A DNA stretch of 10,486 nucleotides from an uncultured Planctomycetaceae bacterium (lineage in GTDB: Bacteria > Planctomycetota > Planctomycetia > Pirellulales > JACPPG01). The notes beneath the pieces were generated by a model. It was not told where the DNA came from. It was given only the letters and a program-made list of their open reading frames with translations, and did not search any database. The stretch's first letter is position 1. Every line of letters starts with the position of its first letter. This document shows positions 1-6,374 of the stretch, in pieces. The DNA is taken from positions 1 through 10,486 of the forward strand of contig CAMFLN010000038.1 in NCBI GenBank assembly GCA_945957305.1, in the 5' to 3' direction. The position numbers and the translations under genes are program-made.

Positions 1-2367
1 GTTGAGCATCCGCGAGGGATCCTGGGCGACCAACTGGTCCAGTAACTCGTCATCGATGGTGTACCGCGACAACAACAAAAGCCTGACGTTCGTCGTGCCA
101 AACCAACGCTGCAAATCCATCCCAATCTCGGCCGAGTGATCCACCAGGTCTTGCACGCGGTCGAGATCGGCTGCAGCGGGGATCAGCGGCTCTTCGGAGG
201 CGAGCAAAATGGTGTCCGCACCCGCGCCCACCGAGAACAGTCCGACGTGCGGAAAAACACTGCGCATGGTGCGCACGATCATCAAGTAATCCGCAAGGCT
301 CAAGTGATAGGTCTGCACCCACTGCGCCAACACTCCGCCCGGCTTCAATCGTGACTTGGCTAACTCGAAGAATTCCTGCGTGAACAAATTCGACACCCCG
401 GCCAGCCAGGGATTCGACGGTTCGGAACTGATGATGTCATACTGCTGATCAGCGCTCTGCAAATATCCACGACCGTCGGCAAAGACGAGCCGCAAGCGGG
501 CCTGCTCGTCAATCTGGTCATCGCTGAGCCGCTTGTCTGCTGGTAGTTCCGCGTTGGCTTCGAGCAGGTGCGCTCGCGTTTTTTCCAGGGGGCGATGATT
601 GATGTGCGAGAAGTACTTGGCGGCCCCAATGACCGCCGGCTCGATTTCGCAACACGTCACTTGGCCTGTGGGAAACAAAAGCGACGTGCCCAAAGTGGTC
701 CCACTGCCAAAGCCGATGACCAGCGTGTCTTTTGCCTCGGGCCGGAACAAGCGGGGAATATACGCCAGGCCGAGCTGCGTCGTCATGTCGACATTGTCCC
801 CCGCGTCGACCTTGCCATTGACGCGCAGACTGGCGACAGTGCCATAGGCCACGACCGATACGTTGCTCGAAGCCCCTTCGACAAAGTAGGGACAGGTGAC
901 CTTTGATTGCAGGCCCTCCTGGGTGCCGTACATATACATGCCGAGATTGGTGAGTAGCGGGCTTTGCGGCAACGAAATTCCCGCCACAAGTACCCCCCCC
1001 ACGAGCAAGCTGACAATTCCACGTACCAGGTCACGACGGGTCTTCCACGGCAGTATCAGCAACAGCGCCAGTAGGTAACAGCCCGAGGCCAGGCCCATCG
1101 CGCCGGCCGTGCCGATCCGTGGAAATAAGAGCACGGACGTCAGCGAAGCGCCGATGATCGAGCCGAAGGTGTTCCAGGCGTACACATCTCCGACCGTGCG
1201 TCCCACGCGCGAGGCGTGCTGCCGTGTCAGGTCGACGAACAGCGGGAACAAAATGCCCATGCCCAGCGCGGGCAGGAACTCAAGCGCCAAGCTCGCCATA
1301 ACGCAGACATACGCGTTGCCGATCAGCGAATCGCGCAGCGCTATCGAGTTTCCGACCCGCAGCGACAGCCACGGCAAGAAGAGCTTGCCCATGAAACTCG
1401 TGACAATCAGTCCCCCTACCACGCTGATGGTCATGCGGGGATCAAGTGCCTGTTGCCGCAGGGCGAGATGAAATAGCAGGCTGCCCGCCCCTATCCCGAG
1501 TAGCACGACGAATAGCGTAGCGCTATAGGCGTACGTCGAACCGCCCAGCACCAACGCCAATTGCCGGCTCCAGGTCATCTCCAGGACCAGTGCCGCCAGT
1601 CCCGATAATGCGACAGCCAGATACAGGCCGAACATCCCCAGGGCGCCTGCGCCACCCACTACCGACGACTGTTCGGCCGATCCCAGTGCCGTGGCCGGTG
1701 CCGCGCCCTTGCGCTGCGGTGCCTGGCGGCTGACCCACAAGGCGGCCACGCCGATGGCAATATTCAATCCGGCGGCCATGTTGTTCGTTGCCAATAATCC
1801 GGCCGAGGGCAGCAGTTGGAATCCGGCTAGGTAGCAGCCCGCCGCGGCGCCGAAGGTATTGATGGCGTACAACCAGCCAGTCGCCTGATCGATCGCGCCG
1901 TCTCGCGCCGTCAACTCGCGAATCAAAAGCGGTAGCGTCCCACCCATCAAAACGCAGGGCGGGCCCACGACCAGCAACGTGATGCAAAACTGCATCAGGT
2001 ACCTGGCCAGAGGATCGTCGGGTAAGTAAGCAAAGAGTCCCGACATGGCCGAAATCAGCCATTGAATGGCATACGGAACCGCCAGCGCCGCGCAGCCGAT
2101 CGCCACTTCACACAGGCCATACCAGCGCAGGGGGCGATCGATCCGATCCGCCTGGCGGCCAATCAGCCAGGCCCCCAAACCGAGTCCGAATAAGAACGAA
2201 CCTCCGACGGAAGCGAATGCGAGGCTCGAGCTGCCCCACACATGAGCAAAGCGCTTGAACCAGATCACTTGATACGCCGGGCCGGTCCCGCCTGACAAAA
2301 AAAACATCACCGAGGCCAACCAGAACAGGCGGGGGGCAACGGTGCTCGGCGCAGTCGCTTTTTTCAT
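1..2367 (-). CDS. Fused MFS-like membrane protein / spermidine-synthase-like protein (3' end outside window)
   Basis: The frame is open without interruption from an ATG at 2367 to the window edge (789 codons, no stop reached). Residues ~14 to ~490 are very hydrophobic, with many predicted membrane segments in two halves that resemble the membrane part of fused MFS/spermidine synthases. Residues ~500 onward have the spermidine-synthase fold. They show a substrate-loop-like VNGKVDAGDNVDM with a following TQ (516-531), the SAM/dcSAM-binding glycine motif VIGFGSGTT (~550-558), the acidic CEIEP (573-577), ADGRGYL (630-636), and SEPSNPW (648-654) followed by a typical C-terminal LFTQEFF segment. 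Classical enzymes have DxxDP at the catalytic loop; here the two aspartates align with Glu649 and Asn652, so polyamine synthesis is doubtful. The ATG has no strong Shine-Dalgarno sequence, and the frame is open ~120 nt further upstream without a better start. A sigma-70-like promoter lies ~130 bp upstream. Family assignment is confident; substrate and function are unknown. Confidence 0.88.
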   Translation of the reverse strand, partial: MKKATAPSTVAPRLFWLASVMFFLSGGTGPAYQVIWFKRFAHVWGSSSLAFASVGGSFLFGLGLGAWLIGRQADRIDRPLRWYGLCEVAIGCAALAVPYAIQWLISAMSGLFAYLPDDPLARYLMQFCITLLVVGPPCVLMGGTLPLLIRELTARDGAIDQATGWLYAINTFGAAAGCYLAGFQLLPSAGLLATNNMAAGLNIAIGVAALWVSRQAPQRKGAAPATALGSAEQSSVVGGAGALGMFGLYLAVALSGLAALVLEMTWSRQLALVLGGSTYAYSATLFVVLLGIGAGSLLFHLALRQQALDPRMTISVVGGLIVTSFMGKLFLPWLSLRVGNSIALRDSLIGNAYVCVMASLALEFLPALGMGILFPLFVDLTRQHASRVGRTVGDVYAWNTFGSIIGASLTSVLLFPRIGTAGAMGLASGCYLLALLLILPWKTRRDLVRGIVSLLVGGVLVAGISLPQSPLLTNLGMYMYGTQEGLQSKVTCPYFVEGASSNVSVVAYGTVASLRVNGKVDAGDNVDMTTQLGLAYIPRLFRPEAKDTLVIGFGSGTTLGTSLLFPTGQVTCCEIEPAVIGAAKYFSHINHRPLEKTRAHLLEANAELPADKRLSDDQIDEQARLRLVFADGRGYLQSADQQYDIISSEPSNPWLAGVSNLFTQEFFELAKSRLKPGGVLAQWVQTYHLSLADYLMIVRTMRSVFPHVGLFSVGAGADTILLASEEPLIPAAADLDRVQDLVDHSAEIGMDLQRWFGTTNVRLLLLSRYTIDDELLDQLVAQDPSRMLN

Positions 2368-2388
2368 CAGGGATCGAAGCCCACGGCA

Positions 2389-2404
2389 CGGCTGATAACA
2401 GCCG
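2389..2404 (-). promoter_or_regulatory. Leader hairpin before the fused membrane protein gene
   Basis: There is a perfect 6-bp inverted repeat with a 4-nt loop (CGGCTG-TTAT-CAGCCG on the minus strand), 21 nt upstream of the ATG at 2367. No T-run follows, so it does not look like an intrinsic terminator. It could be a leader structure that affects translation, or chance. Confidence 0.25.
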
Positions 2405-2495
2405 CCCAGCAAAGAGGTGACAGGAACCAAGAGGCGCGCCGTCGGCTTCCGGGTACAAGCCGGCACGCCGACCACCGACAGCGGCAGATCAGTTT

Positions 2496-2524
2496 ATGAT
2501 ATTCCGCCTGCCGGACCGTGTCGA
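2496..2524 (-). promoter_or_regulatory. Sigma-70-like promoter for the fused MFS/spermidine-synthase-like gene
   Basis: On the minus strand a -35 element TCGACA (2524-2519) and a -10 element TATCAT (2501-2496) are separated by exactly 17 nt. Each differs from TTGACA/TATAAT at one position. It lies just past the stop of the small basic protein gene and would give a leader of about 120 nt. The match is seen directly; promoter activity is inferred, and planctomycete housekeeping promoters are less well defined than those of E. coli. Confidence 0.5.
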
Positions 2525-2542
2525 CCAGCGGTGTCGCCGTCC

Positions 2543-2950
2543 TTAATGCGAGTTCAGCAGCGTTTCGATATCCGCAGACTGCTTGATCTGCCAGAGTCGG
2601 CTTTCGAGGTCGTCAATCCATTGAATCAAGCGATCAACTGCGACTTCCTTGACCTCGTCTAGATGTGCCGCGGAGTCGACGCGTGCCGCGGCCTTGGGAC
2701 GCGACTTCGAAATCTGCAGGTTCTCCCCTTCGACAAAGATGTAAAAGACCTCGGCGGCCGTGGGTTCCGCCGCGCGTGACTCTTTCGATCGCAGGGCAAT
2801 AGGGCCCTTGGGCTTTTTCTTTGCGGGCGCACTGGCCTTGGCTTTTTTGTTCGCCGCAGGCTTGACCGCTTTGTTCGTCAGCGGAGGTTTGCCGGCCGGC
2901 TTTTTGCCGTTGGGCGTACCGCGTTTTGGGCTCGGCGATTTTGCAGCCAT
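2543..2950 (-). CDS. Small basic protein with lysine-rich histone-like tail, unknown function
   Basis: This is a 135-residue protein. The start at 2950 is supported by an AAAGGA ribosome-binding site about 8 nt upstream. I do not recognise the family. Residues 1-60 are low-complexity and rich in Lys, Ala and Pro, with 18 Lys/Arg against one acidic residue; this resembles the disordered tails of bacterial histone-H1-like proteins. Residues ~67-135 look folded: a short beta-like stretch (EVFYIFVEGENLQI), then a mostly helical acidic segment containing VDRLIQWIDDLESRLWQI. There is no signal peptide or membrane segment, so it is probably cytoplasmic. The basic tail suggests nucleic-acid or ribosome contact, but that is an inference from composition alone. 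The next gene on the same strand starts 175 bp downstream and has its own promoter, so the two need not be one operon. Confidence 0.75.
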   Translation of the reverse strand: MAAKSPSPKRGTPNGKKPAGKPPLTNKAVKPAANKKAKASAPAKKKPKGPIALRSKESRAAEPTAAEVFYIFVEGENLQISKSRPKAAARVDSAAHLDEVKEVAVDRLIQWIDDLESRLWQIKQSADIETLLNSH

Positions 2951-3320
2951 CGGTCAGGTCCTTTCTCAGCGAGCATCTGCGAAGATGGGTGCGCCCGGAA
3001 ACGGCTCTCTGCCGTACCCGGCGGCGCCAAGATTTCAAAGTAGTTTCCGCCGCCCGCCTCACAGCGAGTTTAGCTTACTGGCGCTTACGAGGGAGTCTAC
3101 CCCCGAATTGATCGCAATAGCCCCGGCCCCATGGACCTTTTTGCCCCCGGGGTCTCTCCTTCCCCAAAACGGAGTCTCGTCCGCCCCAGAGTCGCCAGGG
3201 GCTGTCGGCGCCGCAGAACTGTGGGGCGCGCGAGTTTTCTGCTGCACGGAACTGCGATAGAAAAGGGATGCGGAATGTCGCACGCAATCCCCGCTTATTT
3301 CGGTGCTCGAAGGTGAAAAC
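2951..3320. other. Divergent intergenic region with no assignable content
   Basis: This 370-bp gap separates the basic-protein gene (leftward) from the globin kinase gene (rightward), so it must hold two promoters. I found no convincing -35/-10 pair and no sigma-54 GG-N10-GC site on either strand. The middle is GC-rich with runs of C and G, including a CCCCGG/CCGGGG inverted repeat at 3121-3152 with a 20-nt spacer. Short open frames here have no supporting start signals or recognisable protein sequence. Confidence 0.6.
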
Positions 3321-4595
3321 ATGGATCACTCCCGCAAGCAGGAAAGCCCGGCCAGCCACCCCAAGCGGCCTGAGGCGCCACTGCCGATCCTCGAAGAACC
3401 GATTGACTTGACCGCGCGCCTGGCTTTTCTCAGCTTGGGCGACCAGGACCGTGTACACCTGGCGGCGATCTCGCGCCGCATGAGCCGTGACTCGGACGCG
3501 TTTGTAGAACAGTTTTACGCCCATCTGTTCCGCTTCGAAGAGACCGCGCAATTCCTACGAGACCCGCAGCTCGTGGCCAGTTTGAAGCAGCGGCAAAAGG
3601 CCCATCTGGAATCCATGTTGGCGGCTCACTGGGACGAGGCCTACTTGGCCCGGCATCTGCGCGTCGGCGATGCGCATGCGCAGGTAGGTATCAATCCGCA
3701 CATGTTCTTGGGCGCCTACAATCAATACCTGCAGTTTTGCTTTCGCCGTCTAGCCGCTCCTAACGCCGAAATGCAAGCATTTGCGGAGCAAATGTTGTCG
3801 CTGCTGAAAGTCGTCCTGCTGGATATCGGCCTCTCCCTCGACGCGTATTTCCAGCAAGCCACGCAAAATCTGCGCGAGGCCTTGAACCTGGTGTTCCAGG
3901 CGAATACCGAGCTGCGGCAATTTGCGCAATTCACTTCGCACGATTTGAAAACGCCGCTGGCGACCGTGGCCAACCTGTGCGACGAAGTTCTCGATGAATT
4001 TGCCGAGGAGTTGCCGTCGGAAGCACAAAAGCTCATCGACCAGGCTCGCCAGCGCGCCTTCTCGATGAGCCGGACGATCGACGAGCTGTTGAAATCGACG
4101 ATTTCACTTTCGACCAAAGTGGAACTTGATGAAGTGCCCTCCGGTGAAGTGATCCACGAAGCGGTGGACCAGGTGCGCCCCCAACTCGAAGAGAAGCAGA
4201 TCGAGCTGACGAGTGCCTCCCAGCTCCCCTGGGTCATGGGAGACCGGGTGCGCATCCGTGAGGCGTTTTACAACCTCTTGTCGAATGCCGCCAAATTCAT
4301 CGATAAGACGCCCGGTCGTATTACGATCGATGTCGACTTGCGCGGGCAGGATTGCATTTTCGCGGTGCGTGACAATGGCCCCGGAATTCCTCGTGAAGAG
4401 TGGGAACGCGTGTTCGTTCCTTTTCGACGCCTGCCCACGCATCGCGAACAGCCTGGCTCGGGACTGGGCCTGTACTTCGCCAAGAGCGTCATCGAGGCGC
4501 AGGGAGGGCGATTATGGGTGGAGTCAGAATTGGGCGAGGGGAGTTGCTTCTACGTGCTGTTGAAGCGGCCCCCCGGCGCCGCGGCGCGTGATTAG
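3321..4595 (+). CDS. Globin-coupled sensor histidine kinase (protoglobin + HisKA + HATPase)
   Basis: This is a cytoplasmic 424-residue sensor kinase with no membrane segment. Residues ~28-180 form a globin-coupled-sensor (protoglobin) domain. Tyr66 in FVEQFYAHL matches the distal B10 tyrosine, and His119 in RVGDAHAQVG, followed by a GAYNQYL helix, matches the proximal haem ligand. Their 53-residue spacing equals that of Tyr70 and His123 in HemAT of Bacillus subtilis. A helical linker leads to the H-box SHDLKTPL (His207, phospho-accepting). Next come the N-box NLLSNA (Asn318, Asn322), G1 DNGPGIP (351-357), an F-box (FVPFRRL) and G2 GSGLGL (379-384). The kinase part resembles those of bacteriophytochromes. 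The ATG at 3321 is chosen because AAGGTG lies 5 nt upstream; an in-frame GTG at 3303 would add six residues. O2, NO or CO binding is inferred from the family. The convergent neighbour is a response regulator, its likely partner. Confidence 0.92.
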   Translation: MDHSRKQESPASHPKRPEAPLPILEEPIDLTARLAFLSLGDQDRVHLAAISRRMSRDSDAFVEQFYAHLFRFEETAQFLRDPQLVASLKQRQKAHLESMLAAHWDEAYLARHLRVGDAHAQVGINPHMFLGAYNQYLQFCFRRLAAPNAEMQAFAEQMLSLLKVVLLDIGLSLDAYFQQATQNLREALNLVFQANTELRQFAQFTSHDLKTPLATVANLCDEVLDEFAEELPSEAQKLIDQARQRAFSMSRTIDELLKSTISLSTKVELDEVPSGEVIHEAVDQVRPQLEEKQIELTSASQLPWVMGDRVRIREAFYNLLSNAAKFIDKTPGRITIDVDLRGQDCIFAVRDNGPGIPREEWERVFVPFRRLPTHREQPGSGLGLYFAKSVIEAQGGRLWVESELGEGSCFYVLLKRPPGAAARD

Positions 4596-4634
4596 CGCGG
4601 CTGGCAGTCGTGATCATCTCTGCGCACACGCAGA
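4578..4634. other. Short hairpins at the convergent kinase/regulator junction
   Basis: Two small inverted repeats lie around the 44-bp gap between the two convergent stops: GCCGCG (4578-4583) with CGCGGC (4596-4601), and TCTGCG-CACA-CGCAGA (4619-4634). Neither is followed by a T-run on either strand, so they are at most weak or factor-dependent terminators serving both genes. Confidence 0.25.
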
Positions 4635-4639
4635 CGCGG

Positions 4640-6004
4640 TCAGCGGATATCGTACTTGTCGAGCAGGCGGTACAAGCTGCGGCGATTGACCCCGAGGACC
4701 CGCGCCGCCCGAGCCTTATTGCCCCGTTCTCGCTCCAGGATCTCGACGATGTGCGAACGCTGGATCGAGGCCAAGTTGTCATCCAGGGGACTTGGCGGAA
4801 CTCGTTCCATGCTGGCAGCCGAGGGGTGCGTTCCCCGGCTGATGTCGGGAGGCAAATCAACCAAGCGGATTCTGGTCCCTTCGGCCATGATCTTGGCACG
4901 GTCGATGGCATTGATTAATTGCCGCACGTTGCCCGGCCAGTGGTAGGCGGTCAGGGCCGCCAGCGCGTCGTCGTCGATGCTCCACTCCAGGCCGAGGAAG
5001 TTCTTTACGAGCAGGGGGATATCGCCCTGTCGCTCGCGCAGAGGGGGAAGCAACAGAGACATGACATTGATGCGGTAGTAAAGGTCCTCGCGGAATCGCC
5101 CCTCGGCTACTTCTTTGGCCATGTCGCGATTCGTGGCTGCGAGCAATCGCACGCTCACGCGCCGTTCCTTGACCGAGCCGACGCGCCGCATCGAGCCGTC
5201 TTCCAGGACACGCAGCAACTTAGCTTGCAACGCGCCGGCTAATTCACCGATCTCGTCAATAAACAGCGTGCCGCCGTCGGCCATCTCGAAGAGGCCTTCT
5301 TTGGCCGCTACCGCGCCGGTAAAGGAACCCTTTTCATGTCCGAACAGCTCGCTTTCCAACAGGGGCTCAGGCAAAGCGGCACAATTGATGACAACCAGCG
5401 GCTTCGCGGCGCGCGAACTGTGCGCATGCAGTGCCTTGGCAACCAGCTCCTTGCCGGTACCGCTTTCACCTTGAATGAGAATCGCTTTGTCCGTCGGGCC
5501 GGCCCGCTCGATCAGGCGGAACAGCTCCTGCATCGGCGGCGACTTGCCAATGATCTCGGGCGCTGATTGCGTGCGGCTGACAACCGCCTTGAGCTGTTGA
5601 TTTTCCTTGCGCAGAACGCGGCGTTCGTAGGCCTTTTCGATGAGTAATTCAAGCTCGGCCAACGGGAACGGTTTCGTCAGGTAATCGTAAGCGCCAAGCT
5701 TCATCGCCTGTACGGCGGATTCGATCGTGCCTTGTCCCGTGAGTAGAATCACCTCGATTTCAGGGTGACTGGCTTTGAGCCGCTCAAGCAACTCCAGCCC
5801 CGAGATGCCGGGCATCATCATATCGACGACCGCCACGTCGAATTGCCGACGTTCGGCTAATGCCAGTGCCTCGTCGCCGTTGGCGGCTTCCTTGACCTGG
5901 TAGCCCCGGCGCAGGAAGCGACGCGCCACCGAGCCGCGAAACTCCGGATCATCATCGACCAGCAACAAATCGATACGCTGCGGATCATAAATGGCGTCAG
6001 TCAT
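4640..6004 (-). CDS. NtrC-family sigma-54-dependent response regulator
   Basis: This is a 454-residue protein with the standard three domains. The receiver (~11-125) has acidic pocket Asp17/Asp18, phospho-acceptor Asp61, Thr89 and Lys111. The central AAA+ sigma-54-interaction domain (~150-380) has Walker A GESGTGKE (179-186), the sigma-54-contacting loop GSFTGA (226-231, normally GAFTGA) and Walker B TLFIDE (246-251). A Fis-type helix-turn-helix lies at the C-terminus (~410-454, GNKARAARVLGVNRRSLYR). When phosphorylated it should bind upstream sites and remodel sigma-54 RNA polymerase. It converges on the globin histidine kinase with a 44-bp gap, so the two are probably a cognate pair despite opposite strands. 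A GG-N10-GC sigma-54 promoter lies ~60 bp upstream on its own strand, which suggests autoregulation. No strong Shine-Dalgarno sequence precedes the ATG. Confidence 0.95.
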   Translation of the reverse strand: MTDAIYDPQRIDLLLVDDDPEFRGSVARRFLRRGYQVKEAANGDEALALAERRQFDVAVVDMMMPGISGLELLERLKASHPEIEVILLTGQGTIESAVQAMKLGAYDYLTKPFPLAELELLIEKAYERRVLRKENQQLKAVVSRTQSAPEIIGKSPPMQELFRLIERAGPTDKAILIQGESGTGKELVAKALHAHSSRAAKPLVVINCAALPEPLLESELFGHEKGSFTGAVAAKEGLFEMADGGTLFIDEIGELAGALQAKLLRVLEDGSMRRVGSVKERRVSVRLLAATNRDMAKEVAEGRFREDLYYRINVMSLLLPPLRERQGDIPLLVKNFLGLEWSIDDDALAALTAYHWPGNVRQLINAIDRAKIMAEGTRIRLVDLPPDISRGTHPSAASMERVPPSPLDDNLASIQRSHIVEILERERGNKARAARVLGVNRRSLYRLLDKYDIR

Positions 6005-6062
6005 AGGCGGAGTTTTACAGCGGCGTACGCGGTTTTAGACAGTTCGAGTTCGTCCACGTTTA

Positions 6063-6078
6063 TGCAATACTTATGCCG
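6063..6078 (-). promoter_or_regulatory. Sigma-54 (-24/-12) promoter upstream of the response regulator gene
   Basis: The minus strand reads CGGCATAAGTATTGCA. Against the consensus TGGCACG-N4-TTGCA it matches 9 of 12 defined positions, including the invariant GG and GC doublets with exactly 10 nt between them, plus the complete TTGCA. Transcription would start near 6052, giving a leader of about 48 nt to the ATG at 6004. The motif is seen directly; use by sigma-54 is inferred. Confidence 0.55.
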
Positions 6079-6146
6079 CCCTACCTTCCCTCAGATCCAT
6101 ACGAAAATAGCCCGAATTTCCCAGCGGCGAACGCCAGATTGGGGTT

Positions 6147-6169
6147 ACGCCCTCGACAATTATGGGCGT
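6147..6169. promoter_or_regulatory. Inverted repeat, possible regulator binding site
   Basis: ACGCCC (6147-6152) and GGGCGT (6164-6169) form perfect 6-bp arms with an 11-nt AT-rich spacer. The centre at 6158 is about 100 bp upstream of the predicted start sites of both divergent sigma-54 elements, a usual distance for an enhancer-type site. Arms this short also occur by chance. Confidence 0.25.
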
Positions 6170-6185
6170 TTACGCTCGGATATAT

Positions 6186-6201
6186 TGTGCGATCTCGCAC
6201 A
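6186..6201. promoter_or_regulatory. 16-bp palindrome, candidate operator or upstream activating site
   Basis: TGTGCGA-TC-TCGCACA has perfect 7-bp arms around a 2-nt centre, a length and form usual for a dimeric Fis-type HTH protein such as the adjacent regulator. It lies about 140 bp upstream of the predicted start for the regulator gene and about 60 bp upstream of the predicted start for the peroxiredoxin gene. Which protein binds is not shown by the sequence. Confidence 0.45.
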
Positions 6202-6228
6202 CCGGGAGTCCAATTGGTTCCCTGGGCC

Positions 6229-6244
6229 TCGCACGTATTTTGCC
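6229..6244 (+). promoter_or_regulatory. Sigma-54-like element facing the peroxiredoxin gene
   Basis: The plus strand reads TCGCACGTATTTTGCC, matching TGGCACG-N4-TTGCA at 10 of 12 positions with correct spacing. The two misses are the first G of the GG doublet, normally almost invariant, and the last base. A start near 6255 would leave a leader of about 120 nt. The missing G lowers confidence. Confidence 0.35.
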
Positions 6245-6311
6245 GGCTTTTGCGTGGTCCCGGCGCGCCGACTTGCCGTACAGCAGTCTCCTGCCGATAA
6301 CTGCAAGTCAG

Positions 6312-6327
6312 CCTGGCTAACGCCAGG
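6312..6327 (+). promoter_or_regulatory. Hairpin in the peroxiredoxin leader
   Basis: CCTGGC-TAAC-GCCAGG is a perfect 6-bp stem with a 4-nt loop, ending 47 nt before the chosen ATG. No T-run follows (next bases TTCATTGTCG), so termination is unlikely. It may be a leader structure or a DNA operator. Confidence 0.3.
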
Positions 6328-6374
6328 TTCATTGTCGAGCGATGCTGCCACTCGAGCTAAGAAAAGGGAAAATG

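Larger units (their letters stand above)
6005..6374. other. Divergent regulatory region between the sigma-54 regulator and the peroxiredoxin gene
   Basis: This 370-bp region is more AT-rich in places than its neighbours and unusually dense in regulatory-looking sequence: a minus-strand sigma-54 element (6063-6078), an inverted repeat (6147-6169), a 16-bp palindrome (6186-6201), a plus-strand sigma-54-like element (6229-6244), a 10-bp self-complementary CGGCGCGCCG (6261-6270) and a hairpin (6312-6327). Open frames crossing it look like chance. Each element is listed separately. Confidence 0.6.

Noticed and set aside
1523..2062. 179-codon open frame on the minus strand, and similar frames in 1-2367
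   Set aside because: It overlaps the continuous frame of the fused membrane protein, which carries clear family motifs; the other frames are Arg/Gly-rich shadows from high GC.
3121..3152. CCCCGG/CCGGGG inverted repeat as a terminator or operator
   Set aside because: The arms are simple C/G runs with a 20-nt spacer in a GC-rich stretch and no T-run; chance is likely.
4619..4634. Hairpin as a bidirectional intrinsic terminator for kinase and regulator
   Set aside because: The stem has only 6 bp and no T-run follows on either strand, so it is kept only as a weak structural note.
6181..6186. TATATT as a sigma-70 -10 element for bcp
   Set aside because: The nearest -35-like hexamer (TCGACA at 6153-6158) is 22 nt away, too far for a standard promoter.
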